Source of the DNA: Treponema sp. OMZ 790
GTDB taxonomy: Bacteria; Spirochaetota; Spirochaetia; Treponematales; Treponemataceae
Assembly: GCF_024181285.1 (NCBI RefSeq)
Contig: NZ_CP051201.1
Span: forward strand, 186,001-250,000
Length of the DNA: 64,000 bases
Direction of reading: 5' to 3'
The position numbers and the translations under genes were made by a program. The notes beneath the pieces are model-generated. The model was not told where the DNA came from. It did not search any database and saw only the letters and a program-made list of their open reading frames with translations. Below are positions 55,867 through 64,000 of this stretch, piece after piece (positions within the stretch are counted from its first letter, which is position 1; each line of letters opens with the position of its first letter).

Positions 55867-57480
55867 TTGTTTAGGTTTATATTCAAACAAAAAAAATATT
55901 TTGTGCTTTTTTTTGCCTTAGGCGGAGTTAATTTGTTATGTACAATGAAGCTTCAAATATGGAATGGCCGGCTTCTTGATACGGCCTTAGGAAAAACTTC
56001 CTACTCTATGTCTACCCTAATGCTATTGTCATTAGGGGCAATGATTTTTGCAGCTTTGTTTGCCTATTTTTATGATCTTGTAAAATCAAAACTTGTAATT
56101 GTTGCTGAGGCTGATTTACGAAAAACTTATTTTGATGCCCTTCTTAAAAAAAATATGGGAGAGTATATCAACATACCTGAAGGAAAAATAAGTGCAGATT
56201 ATACCGATAAGATAGATGCCGTAAGCGGAGAGTATTTTTATGTATGGACTGCTTTAACCGATAATGTTTTGATTTTTTCTGTAACGATAATAACGCTTTT
56301 AACAATAAATATACAGACTGCTTTTGTTACTGTTGTCTTATTAATGATTCCTCTTATGGTTCCGACGGTTTTAAAAAATATTTTGGCCAAAGCTTCAAAG
56401 GAAAGGATGGCAGCGGTCGAAAAACATTTTTCGGCTGTAAGGACATGGTTAAAAGGAATTGATATTATAAAAGTTTTTTCTTGCGAACAGTATATAATTT
56501 TCAGATATGATAAAGTAAACGAGTTTTTAAGAAAAAAACAAATGGATGCCGTAAAGGTAAGCTGCTTTGAAACGGCTTTGAGTTTTTTTGTATCTGCTAT
56601 AGTTAATTTGCTTATGACAGCTTATTGTGCATACTATGTTTACAAGAATGTTTTTTCTATCGGAGAGCTTTATACCATAATGAGCTTAGTCGCAATGATG
56701 TCGCGGCCCATGTATTGGACTGCAAATTTATTAAAAACTTTCTTTTCTTCCCGTCCTGTGCGTGATGCAATGGTTGAATTTATAGATGCTAAAACTGAAA
56801 TAGGGGAGGAGGAAGTATTAAAAGATTTTACTGTTGATGCTAAGGGGCTATCGTTTTCGTATAATGAAAAAAAGATTTTAAACAATACGAATTTTACATT
56901 TAAACAAAACGAAAAAATATTGATCTTAGGTGAATCGGGTTCAGGAAAATCTACTATAATGCGTCTACTTTTAGGAATACACGCTCCCGATTCCGGTTCA
57001 ATTACGATAGGCGGAACCGCTCCCCAAAAAATAAAAAATATTTCCGATGTGGTTTCCATTCAGCAGCAAGAAGCTTATATCTTTAAAATGAACCTTTTAG
57101 ATAATTTATTTTTGGATAAGGAAATTACTGAAGAAAAAGTTAAGGATGTTCTTAACTCCGTAGGTTTAAATAAGTACACCGAAGATAAGTATTTGAAAGA
57201 AACCGTCATAGGTGAAACCTACGGTTTTTCGGGCGGAGAAAAAAAGCGTATAAGCATTGCAAGAACCGTTTTGCATAAACGCCCGATTATGATATTCGAT
57301 GAGCCTCTTGCAAATATCGATAACGAAAATATTGAGCGGGTAAAAAATTTAATTTTTTCTATAAAGGATTCTACAGTAATAATTATTTCGCACATTGCGG
57401 ATACCGAAACAAAAAAACTGTTTGATCGAATTTATAAATTCGATACAAATGAAAGGAGCTTATATGAAGAAGCTGTCTAA
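55867..57480 (+). CDS. ABC exporter, first half-transporter
   Basis: A 537-residue permease-ATPase fusion: six membrane segments (about 15-300), then LILGESGSGKSTIMRLLLG (Walker A), QQQEAYIF (Q loop), YGFSGGEKKRISIARTVL (signature) and IMIFDEPLANIDN (Walker B). TTG start behind GAGGGG. It overlaps the second subunit by 17 bases, so together they form a heterodimeric exporter. Confidence 0.88.
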   Translation: MFRFIFKQKKYFVLFFALGGVNLLCTMKLQIWNGRLLDTALGKTSYSMSTLMLLSLGAMIFAALFAYFYDLVKSKLVIVAEADLRKTYFDALLKKNMGEYINIPEGKISADYTDKIDAVSGEYFYVWTALTDNVLIFSVTIITLLTINIQTAFVTVVLLMIPLMVPTVLKNILAKASKERMAAVEKHFSAVRTWLKGIDIIKVFSCEQYIIFRYDKVNEFLRKKQMDAVKVSCFETALSFFVSAIVNLLMTAYCAYYVYKNVFSIGELYTIMSLVAMMSRPMYWTANLLKTFFSSRPVRDAMVEFIDAKTEIGEEEVLKDFTVDAKGLSFSYNEKKILNNTNFTFKQNEKILILGESGSGKSTIMRLLLGIHAPDSGSITIGGTAPQKIKNISDVVSIQQQEAYIFKMNLLDNLFLDKEITEEKVKDVLNSVGLNKYTEDKYLKETVIGETYGFSGGEKKRISIARTVLHKRPIMIFDEPLANIDNENIERVKNLIFSIKDSTVIIISHIADTETKKLFDRIYKFDTNERSLYEEAV

Positions 57481-59050
57481 TCTTGAAAAATTATTTATAT
57501 TTTTTGCTCTTCTATTTTTAGTCTTTTCGGCTGCAGCCGTTACGGTTTTTTCATGGCTAGGCGGAAAGATAGCCGATGGCGCCGTAAGTAAGGATATTCA
57601 AAAAGTTATTGTTTTTATTTCCGTATATTTTACTGCAATACTGGTAAGAGCCGGAGGACATGGACTTTATTCTTATTTTTTCGGAAGATTTAAAACAAGC
57701 CGCTTAAAGTTTCTCAGGCAAGGTCTTTTTCATTCTTGGGTAAGAGCAGAGTACGAAGAATTTTATAATATTGATGAAGGAAAAAAACTTTCATACTACC
57801 AACAACAGCTTCCTTCCCTCAACGGACTATATTATCAGTCCTTCTACGGAATGGGTCAGATTCTTATGGAAACTATTTTTGCTTCCGGCTTTCTTTTATA
57901 TATTAATTTAAAATTAGCCCTTATAAGTTTATTTTTTGTTTTAATAACCTCTCTTATTCCGCAACTATTTAAAAAGATTTTGGATAAAAAACAATCCGAG
58001 TCCATAAGCATTTTAAACGGACACATGGGGGAATTTTCGGATTGGTTAAAAGGTTTTGAAGTAATAAAAAATTACGGCAGTGAAGGACGTTTTCAAAATC
58101 TCTTAAATAAGTCGGTAGAAAGGTTAGCAAAAAAACAATTTTCCGTTTCAGCCGTAAGTATCCTATCCCGAAATCTTTCTTCTCTTGCCTCTCAATTAAG
58201 TATAATTACCGTTGTTTTTTACGGTGTTTACCTTATTTATAAAAACGAATTAAGCATTGCCGAATTTATGATGGCTAACGGTTTGATTGTACAGCTGAAA
58301 TCTCAAGTTTATTATATTTCGATGTATGTTAATCACTTTATTATGAGCAAGGTTATCTTCGACGGTTATAAGAGTTTGGTGGTTAAAGAATCGGAAGAAA
58401 AAAAGATTGAAGCCGAGGTTTCGTCAAGCAATATATCTTTTGATGATGTAAGCTATGCTTACAGCGAATTACCCGTTCTTCAAAATGTAAATAAAAAATT
58501 TACCGGCAACGGAATACATATTATCTATGGAGAAAGCGGAAGCGGAAAGTCCACTGCAATGAAAATTCTTTTAGGCCTATTAAAACCCAAAAAAGGAAAT
58601 GTTTTACTCGATGAAAAAAATATTTATTCCATCAAGAATAGGTTCGCTATTATTTCGTTTTTAGCTCAAGAGGCTGTTTTCTTTGACGATAGTTTAAAAA
58701 ACAATTTAACCTTAGGTGAAGATATTGCAGAAGAAAAAATCTTTACCTTAATGGAAAAATTAGGTTTAGAAAAATTTGCAAACACTGAAAGCTTGAATAT
58801 GGACTTTACGCACATCGAAAATAAATTTTCAGGCGGAGAATTAAAGCGTCTAAGTTTTGTGCGTACCCTATTGCGCGATACGCCTGTAGTAATTTTTGAT
58901 GAGCCCTTTGCAAATATCGATGCTCAAAACATAGGAAGGGTAGAAGATCTTATTTTAGGCTTAAGGAATAAAAAAGTTTTTATTGTAACTCATCAGCTTA
59001 ATGACAGGATCAAAGAAATGGCCGTCTCTCTTTGGAAGATAGGCAGATAA
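57464..59050 (+). CDS. ABC exporter, second half-transporter
   Basis: A 528-residue partner: six membrane segments, IIYGESGSGKSTAMKILLG (Walker A), SGGELKRLSFVRTLL (signature) and VVIFDEPFANIDAQN (Walker B). ATG 57464 has AAAGGAG upstream; a longer frame to 57395 lies inside the first subunit. With the AraC regulator upstream it forms a regulated export module, perhaps for a peptide, siderophore or antimicrobial. Confidence 0.88.
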   Translation: MKKLSNLEKLFIFFALLFLVFSAAAVTVFSWLGGKIADGAVSKDIQKVIVFISVYFTAILVRAGGHGLYSYFFGRFKTSRLKFLRQGLFHSWVRAEYEEFYNIDEGKKLSYYQQQLPSLNGLYYQSFYGMGQILMETIFASGFLLYINLKLALISLFFVLITSLIPQLFKKILDKKQSESISILNGHMGEFSDWLKGFEVIKNYGSEGRFQNLLNKSVERLAKKQFSVSAVSILSRNLSSLASQLSIITVVFYGVYLIYKNELSIAEFMMANGLIVQLKSQVYYISMYVNHFIMSKVIFDGYKSLVVKESEEKKIEAEVSSSNISFDDVSYAYSELPVLQNVNKKFTGNGIHIIYGESGSGKSTAMKILLGLLKPKKGNVLLDEKNIYSIKNRFAIISFLAQEAVFFDDSLKNNLTLGEDIAEEKIFTLMEKLGLEKFANTESLNMDFTHIENKFSGGELKRLSFVRTLLRDTPVVIFDEPFANIDAQNIGRVEDLILGLRNKKVFIVTHQLNDRIKEMAVSLWKIGR

Positions 59051-59056
59051 TTGTAT

Positions 59057-59094
59057 GACACCTTCTAAACGGTATAACCTTCTTAGAAGGTGTC
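59057..59094. terminator. Hairpin between convergent genes
   Basis: GACACCTTCTAA (59057-59068) and TTAGAAGGTGTC (59083-59094) form a perfect 12-bp stem just after the exporter stop codon. No T tract follows, so its terminator role is only likely. Confidence 0.65.
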
Positions 59095-59122
59095 AAATCA
59101 TAAACTATCAATTAAGAAAGGA

Positions 59123-59695
59123 TTACTCTATAATCGTTACTCTGTCATCAATATTTTCTTTTTCTTTCGGATCGGGCTCGCTGCCGATACCGCCGAAGGG
59201 CATTTGAGCAATCAGCACATATTCCTGCGGAATGGAAAAAAGCGATTTTACCTTTTCATCAATAACGGGATTGTAGTGCTGCAGCGAAGCGCCAATGCCC
59301 GCTTCCCGTAAGGCTGTCCAAACGGCGAGCTGAAGCATTCCGTTTGCCTGATTTGCCCATACGGGGAAATTGGCTGCATAAGAAGCGAATTTTTCTTGCA
59401 GAGCCTTTACGGTTTTTTCATCATAAAAGAACAGAACCGTACCTGCCCCCGCCTTAAATGAATCGATTTTTTCACGCGGAACTTTGCCGCCGAATGCCTC
59501 GTATATCGAATCCCACAATAAATCGTGCTTTTCGCCGAATACCGTAACTACCCGTGCACTTTTCATATTAAAGGCGTCAGGCACCAATTCTACCGCTTTT
59601 TTTATTAAAGCACCGGCTTCTGCGGCAGACACCGGCAGGTTTTTATTAATGTTATAATAAGACCTGCGTTTTTCCAAAGATTGTATAATTCCCAT
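59123..59695 (-). CDS. Nitroreductase-family protein
   Basis: A 190-residue nitroreductase (Frm2/fatty-acid-repression type): IIQSLEKRRSYYNIN gives the FMN-binding Arg-rich start, VPDAFNMKSARVVTVFG a loop typical of this subgroup, and YVLIAQMPFGGIG the end. It reduces nitro/quinone compounds with NAD(P)H. Copy 3 of the dispersed element abuts its start codon. Confidence 0.85.
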   Translation of the reverse strand: MGIIQSLEKRRSYYNINKNLPVSAAEAGALIKKAVELVPDAFNMKSARVVTVFGEKHDLLWDSIYEAFGGKVPREKIDSFKAGAGTVLFFYDEKTVKALQEKFASYAANFPVWANQANGMLQLAVWTALREAGIGASLQHYNPVIDEKVKSLFSIPQEYVLIAQMPFGGIGSEPDPKEKENIDDRVTIIE

Positions 59696-59708
59696 ATCCT
59701 TCTCCTAT

Positions 59709-60009
59709 AAAAACTTTTTGCAAGGATTATCAAATCCTGAAAAAAGTTTTTTCAAGCGGTTTGCTTGCAAACCGCATACAATAATATGATGTTTGTCTGA
59801 AAGGCAAACTCAAATATAAACAGCGAGGCAATATTTCCGCCGAGCTGTTTATCAGCTCTCCTATAAAAACTTTTTGCAAGGATTATCAAATCCTAAAAAA
59901 AGTTTTTTCAAGCGGTTTGCTTGCAAACCGCATACAATAATATGATGTTTGTCTGAAAGGCAAACTCAAATATAAACAGCGAGGCAATATTTCCGCCGAA
60001 CTGTTTATC
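59709..60009 (-). repeat. Dispersed four-hairpin element, tandem copies 3 and 4
   Basis: Two copies (59709-59853 and 59865-60009) repeat with a 156-bp period and differ at two bases. Stems: AAAAAC..., inner GGATT/AATCC; CGGTTTGC/GCAAACCG; TTTGTCT/AGGCAAA (one G-U); TATAAACAG/CTGTTTATC. The second stem is unlike copies 1-2 in three of eight pairs yet fully paired. They fill the 342-bp gap between pirin and nitroreductase genes. Confidence 0.85.
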
Positions 60010-60037
60010 AGCTCTCCTATATATAGCTCTGTATCGG

Positions 60038-60859
60038 TTAAATAAACGTTCCGTTATGCAAATCGCTAAAAGCTTTTTGCAATTCTTCTCTTGTGTTCAT
60101 TACGATGGGACCTCCCCATGCAATGGATTCGTTTAAGGTTTTTGATCCGACAAACAAAACTTTTGCCGTATCTGTTCCTGCCTTTATCGTAACGGAGTTT
60201 CCTTCAGTCAGTTTTACTGCCGTTTTTTCTTTTACCGTCTGACCGCTTATAACCGCATCCGAAAGGAGGGTAAACAGCATAACCGAATCCTCCTGTTCCG
60301 TTTCGATTGTTATTTCGGCTCCTGCATTGAGTGTAATGTCGTAATAGTTAAGCGGAAGATACTTGCTTTTAAAGCCTGCGTGTTCTTTATACGAGCCTGC
60401 AAGCAAGCGTATAAAACCTCCGTCAAAAGGTATTTCTTTAATTTCCGCATTTTTTATGCTGCGGTATTCCGGCGGTACCATTTTTTTAGCCGCAGGCAAA
60501 TTGAGCCAAAGCTGAACACCGAGGAGGCGTTCGCTTGCAGGCAGCTTTTCTTCATGAAGAATTCCTTTTCCGGCTGTCATCCATTGTACTTCGCCGTCGC
60601 CTACCGTGTCTTCAAAACCAAGACTGTCCTTGTGCTGCATTTTTCCCTTGTACACATAGCTGATTGTTTCAATGCCTCTATGAGGGTGCATTGGAAACCC
60701 CGCAGTGTAGTCATCGGGATTGGTGCTGTCAAAAGAATCAAGCATTAAGATGGGATCAAAATCGCTTGTTGTGCTATGCCCCAACACACGGACAAGATGA
60801 ACTCCCGCTCCGTCTTGTGCAGGAAAGCCTGTAACTGCTGTTTTTATTTTTCTTTCCAT
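60038..60859 (-). CDS. Pirin-like bicupin protein
   Basis: A 273-residue pirin. HPHRGIETISYVYKGKMQHKD carries the metal-binding His and Glu of the first cupin, followed by DGEVQWMTAGKGILHEE; the second cupin (about 150-270) has the EAGAEITIETE-type strands. Pirins bind iron; some are quercetinases or redox regulators. No operon partners other than the downstream nitroreductase, past two element copies. Confidence 0.88.
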   Translation of the reverse strand: MERKIKTAVTGFPAQDGAGVHLVRVLGHSTTSDFDPILMLDSFDSTNPDDYTAGFPMHPHRGIETISYVYKGKMQHKDSLGFEDTVGDGEVQWMTAGKGILHEEKLPASERLLGVQLWLNLPAAKKMVPPEYRSIKNAEIKEIPFDGGFIRLLAGSYKEHAGFKSKYLPLNYYDITLNAGAEITIETEQEDSVMLFTLLSDAVISGQTVKEKTAVKLTEGNSVTIKAGTDTAKVLFVGSKTLNESIAWGGPIVMNTREELQKAFSDLHNGTFI

Positions 60860-61102
60860 AGGTTTTTCCTTTTCCTTGGGCTATAAAATACATAATAAAC
60901 GGCATTTAGTCAAATTCAATTATACATTTTAAGAATATATATTCTTTTCATCTTGTTTTTGCATGGACTTTAACACCTTTACATAATTCTCGTTTTATAT
61001 TTTTAGCGGATAGATAATAATCACAGAGTTTGCAAAAACAGTTAAAAAATGATAGAATATAAACCGTAAAAAAGACGGACAAATCTTTTTTGGAGGCGGG
61101 CT

Positions 61103-61501
61103 ATGCATACGGGGGTTGATTTTTGGAAGAATTACATGGATAGATGGTTCGGAAATGAGCTGATAGCCGAATGGAATAAAAATGTAAAAGTTGAATATGC
61201 GAGAAAAAACTTTACCGGGAAAGTATTTCTCGGAGGAGCCAGTATGGGCGGCCCCTTAGCTTATGCTTGTGATGCAAGATATAATCTCGCCGACGGATTA
61301 ATATGCTGGTGTCTATGGGATTTTTCCGGTCCGCATTTTCCTTTAAAAAAGGAAACATACCGGAAATGGGCAAAAGAGGTAGATGATTTTATAAAAGAAA
61401 TACAGCCGGGCACCGGTATATTTTTGATGATGGAAATGATTTTTTTACAAATTTTCTCCCTTAACCGGTATAGTACGTGTACTCTTATACTATACAATTA
61501 A
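61103..61501 (+). pseudogene. Truncated alpha/beta hydrolase
   Basis: FLGGASMGGPLAYA is an alpha/beta hydrolase nucleophile elbow. The frame holds about 130 residues, starting at what would be a mid-protein position and then losing homology after GTGIFLMMEM, where the sequence runs to a stop at 61501. Both N- and C-terminal parts of a normal hydrolase are missing, so it is likely a fragment, though GGAGGC lies before the ATG. Confidence 0.6.
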
Positions 61502-61619
61502 GTCAAGTGGGGGATACCATCTCTCTTCTTTGTGCGGAATTAAAAATACTTAATTGAAAAATTCCCCTCTTCGTGGTATAATGCTTAAAGCGGAATATAA
61601 AAGTAAGGAGGTGATGAAA

Positions 61620-62510
61620 ATGGCTAAAAACAAACGTAGCTATAAAGATTCTGTCTTTGTCGACCTTTTCAGCGAAGATGAAAAAGCAAAAGAAAACTTT
61701 TTATCGCTGTATAATGCCCTGCACGGTACGAATCTACAGCTGTCTTGTCCGGTAGAAAACATAAGGCTCGACAACGTTATGTACATGAACATAATCAACG
61801 ATGTTTCCTGCCTTGTGGACAACAAAATAATCGTGCTTGCAGAGCATCAATCCACCATAAACGAGAATATGCCGTTACGTTTTTTGCAGTATATAGCTCG
61901 GCTCTACGAAAAACTGCAAGCTCCGACAGACAGATATTTAAGGAAACTGTCAAAAATACCTACACCTGAATTTTACGTTTTTTACAATGGTGTAGAAGAC
62001 TACCCTGAAAGTACAATTCTAAAACTTTCCAACGCCTTTATTACAAAACCTGAATCTGTGCCTTTGGAGCTTTCGGTAAAAGTCTATAACATAAACAAGA
62101 ATAAGGGAGCGGACGTATTAAGCCGATGTAAAACATTGAAAGACTACAGTTTATTTGTTGAAGAGGTAAGAAAGCAAACACAGCTTGACAGTGAAAACGG
62201 ATTTACCAATGCGGTAAAAATATGCATAGAAAAAGGCATCTTAAAAGACTACTTAATGAGAAAATCACGGGAGGTAATAAACATGTTAATAGCAGAATAC
62301 GATTATGATACCGACATAGCGGTACAGAGGCAAGAAGCCGGTAGAATAGCCTTTGCCGAAGGTATTGAACAAGGTATTGAGCAGGGGTTTTCCGACGGCT
62401 CTTACCAAAAAGCTCTCGAAACGGCGAAAAACTTACGTGCAATGAATTTTCCTATTGAAAATATTGCCCAAGCTGTCGGTTTAAGTATTGAGGAAGTGCA
62501 AGCCTTATAA
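61620..62510 (+). CDS. Rpn-family recombination-promoting nuclease/putative transposase
   Basis: A 296-residue PD-(D/E)xK superfamily protein: KRSYKDSVFVDLFSEDEKAK at the start, RLDNVMYMNIINDVSCLVDNK with the nuclease Asp, and AEHQSTINENMPLRFLQYIA (E-x-Q, the third catalytic site). The C-terminus (ALETAKNLRAMNF, then IENIAQAVGLSIEEV) is the usual C-terminal helix of this family in Treponema. AAGGAGG lies before ATG 61620. Members promote DNA recombination. Confidence 0.9.
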   Translation: MAKNKRSYKDSVFVDLFSEDEKAKENFLSLYNALHGTNLQLSCPVENIRLDNVMYMNIINDVSCLVDNKIIVLAEHQSTINENMPLRFLQYIARLYEKLQAPTDRYLRKLSKIPTPEFYVFYNGVEDYPESTILKLSNAFITKPESVPLELSVKVYNINKNKGADVLSRCKTLKDYSLFVEEVRKQTQLDSENGFTNAVKICIEKGILKDYLMRKSREVINMLIAEYDYDTDIAVQRQEAGRIAFAEGIEQGIEQGFSDGSYQKALETAKNLRAMNFPIENIAQAVGLSIEEVQAL

Positions 62511-62518
62511 GAATCAAT

Positions 62519-62553
62519 ATGTTAATAGCCGAATATGACTACGACACCGGCTG
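62519..62553 (+). pseudogene. Short relic of a second Rpn-family gene
   Basis: Begins 9 bases after the Rpn stop. ATG TTA ATA GCC GAA TAT... encodes MLIAEYDYDT, identical in protein to residues 222-231 of the preceding gene but with five different third bases, then stops. It is a scrap of a diverged paralogue left by recombination or deletion. Confidence 0.6.
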
Positions 62554-62646
62554 CTAATGCCGAAGTAAGAAGTTCGCCCTTTGGCACTTGTCATTCGACA
62601 TTTACGCCATTTCTCAAAACAAATTACAAAAAACTTTCCCAAAAAG

Positions 62647-62675
62647 TTGTCATTTATAAAAACTTGGGCTATAAT
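62647..62675 (+). promoter_or_regulatory. Strong sigma-70-type promoter
   Basis: TTGTCA (62647-62652), 17-bp spacer, TATAAT (62670-62675). It would start transcription near 62682, giving the variable-protein gene a leader of about 180 bases. The rest of 62554-62862 holds no gene I can support. Confidence 0.75.
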
Positions 62676-63568
62676 ATATAGTATGAAGGGGAAAATAAAC
62701 CACTTAAACAGTATAACAAAAAGTTCTCAAAAAACCGTCAAACTACTTGACAAAGCCGGTACGGTAAAGTCTGCACCGCCTTTTCCATACACAAGTTTCC
62801 GTAATTGGCAACGGTTTAACTACACATACACATTAAAAATTAAATAAATAAGTAGATATGTTATGAAAACAATCAACAAGCACAAGGCACACGCCTTTAA
62901 GGGAGCAGTGGCGCTCATCACAACCGCATTTTTGGCATTGCTCCTAACCGCCAGCCCCAACACCGCAGGAGGCGGCGGCGGCGGAACGCTCGCACCGTTT
63001 GCCGATAAAACCTACACGGTAGAGGGAGTCAGTTTTACGATGAAGGCGATTAAAGCGGCAAAGCCTGCAACGCTCGGGGTTGCGGACGAAAGCAATAACC
63101 CCGAACACACAGTAAACTTAAGAGCGTACTTCATAGGCGAAACCGAAGTAACGCAGGAGCTGTGGGAAAAGGTGATGGGAGAAAATCCGAGTTATTTTCA
63201 AGGCGCGGATAAACTTCCTGCTGCCGGAGAAGAGCAGGGAAAGCGGTCGGTGGAAAAGGTAAGCTGGGTTGACTGTATTGCCTTTTGTAACGAGTTGACG
63301 AAGAAGGTAACGGAGCTTGGAGCTGCCGAATGTGTGTACTATCTAAAAGAGGATGGCACAACGGTATATACAAAAGAGCATGTACAAGCAGGAAAAGAGC
63401 CGGTACAAGAAGCTTGAGAAAAAAGGCTTCCGCTTACCGACGGGGGCGGAATGGGAGTGGGCAGCCAAGGGCGAAACAAATGACAAATGGGCAGGAACAA
63501 ACGATTTGACGAAGCTTGAACAGTATGCGTGGTACGATATTAACAGTGAAAATAAAACGCATGAGGTA

Positions 63569-63631
63569 AAGAAGAAGAAGAAGAAGAAGAAGAAGAAGAA
63601 GAAGAAGAAGAAGAAGAAGAAGAAGAAGAAG
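63569..63631 (+). repeat. 21 consecutive AAG codons (poly-lysine)
   Basis: Exactly 63 bases of AAG repeat within the FGE-fold protein, between [11 protein letters not shown] and RNGYGLYDM. Relatives usually carry only a few residues here. As a trinucleotide tract it changes length without breaking frame. Confidence 0.95.
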
Positions 63632-63749
63632 CGCAACGGCTACGGATTATACGACATGAGCGGGAACGTATGGGAGTGGTGCCGGGACTGGTACGGCAGC
63701 TTACCTGATCCGATGTCGGCTGACTATACAGGCTCTTTGTCCGGTACTA

Positions 63750-63895
63750 ACCGCGTCAAATGGGGAGGGAGTTGGAACAACAATGCGGATAACGCTGCGC
63801 GTGCCTATCGGGACAACAACAATCCCGGCAATCGCAACAACAATCTGGGCTTGCGGCTTCTCTCGCGCCCCCTGAAGCTCACACAAAGTGTGTGA
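63750..63895 (+). other. Predicted DGR variable region and downstream hairpin
   Basis: The last 45 codons include 12 asparagines (8 AAC, 4 AAT), the pattern left by adenine-directed mutagenesis of a template. The GC-rich end (LGLRLLSR) matches the position of the IMH initiation sequence. Directly after it TCACACA (63879-63885), loop AAG, TGTGTGA (63889-63895) makes a 7-bp stem, like the cruciform needed for homing in known DGRs. Confidence 0.65.
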
Positions 63896-64000
63896 ACCGC
63901 CCCTATCGTGTACGGTACGTTTGCATACGGACTGTAAAATGTCCGCGGCATCAAGACGGATTGTACAAGTAAAGAGTGCTCTCCTTATATTAGTATCGAA

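Larger units (their letters stand above)
62863..63895 (+). pseudogene. TvpA-like formylglycine-enzyme-fold variable protein, frameshifted
   Basis: Signal peptide (AVALITTAFLALLLTAS), poly-Gly, then the SUMF1/FGE-type fold: GETEVTQELWEKVMGENPSY, then [28 protein letters not shown] and [20 protein letters not shown] at the C-terminus. The Asn-rich tail ending GLRLLSR is that of the variable region of Treponema denticola TvpA, a DGR target protein. The frame breaks at 63414-63415 (one T too many; removal gives [11 protein letters not shown]). No signal-peptide Cys, so not a clear lipoprotein. The reverse transcriptase is not in the window. Confidence 0.75.

Noticed and set aside
62683..62847. 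A 54-codon frame starting at the predicted transcription start
   Set aside because: It would have to be leaderless, has no family match and is basic and repetitive; kept only as a possibility.
63343..63636. An opposite-strand frame with a long run of Phe
   Set aside because: It is the antisense of the AAG tract and the FGE-like gene.

Overview
The window is an AT-rich spirochaete chromosome segment, most likely Treponema denticola or a close oral relative. This rests on the S10/spc/alpha ribosomal layout, several large chemoreceptors, BspA-type leucine-rich repeats, dense small defence and toxin modules, and a TvpA-like variable protein. The assignment comes from reading the sequence; no database search was run.

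Layout. 1-6973 is the end of the ribosomal super-operon (rplE end, rpsZ, rpsH, rplF, rplR, rpsE, rpmD, rplO, secY, rpmJ, rpsM, rpsK, rpoA, rplQ, a small zinc-ribbon protein), closed by a strong terminator. 7029-23253 is mixed metabolic and sensory content: an AAA/DUF4143 ATPase with a phased repeat array upstream, a PHP phosphatase, acylphosphatase, two glycerophosphodiester phosphodiesterases, an MFS carrier, acetyltransferases, an Rrf2 regulator, a decayed VapBC module, a lipoprotein, a chemoreceptor and a hydrolase. 23295-31251 is a defence island: a Doc toxin-antitoxin pair, a type III methylase relic, and a four-gene, translationally coupled operon (GHKL ATPase/kinase, receiver, C5-cytosine methylase, Vsr). 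It faces an HTH plus ImmA/IrrE pair across a palindrome-rich control region. 31402-37331 holds an HU-like protein, secreted repeat proteins, an Imm26-like protein and gene relics. 37399-40856 is an ArsR/SdpI/DUF1648/ABC operon resembling toxin-immunity loci. 43627-50382 is a complete Wadjet (Jet) anti-plasmid system in permuted order B-C-D-A. 50499-60859 carries a membrane chemoreceptor, a MATE pump, an AraC regulator with a two-subunit ABC exporter, a nitroreductase and a pirin. 61620-64000 carries an Rpn-family nuclease and a formylglycine-enzyme-fold protein that looks like a diversity-generating retroelement (DGR) target, with a run of 21 AAG codons.

Two points stand out. One dispersed element of about 150 bp occurs four times, possibly five, each time directly upstream of a gene; its hairpin stems differ between copies but stay complementary. 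Reading-frame breaks are frequent (about seven in 64 kb), which means either active gene decay or residual sequencing error, so each needs checking against reads. Regulators, operators and hairpins were assigned by eye; coordinates of non-coding features are exact to a base or two.
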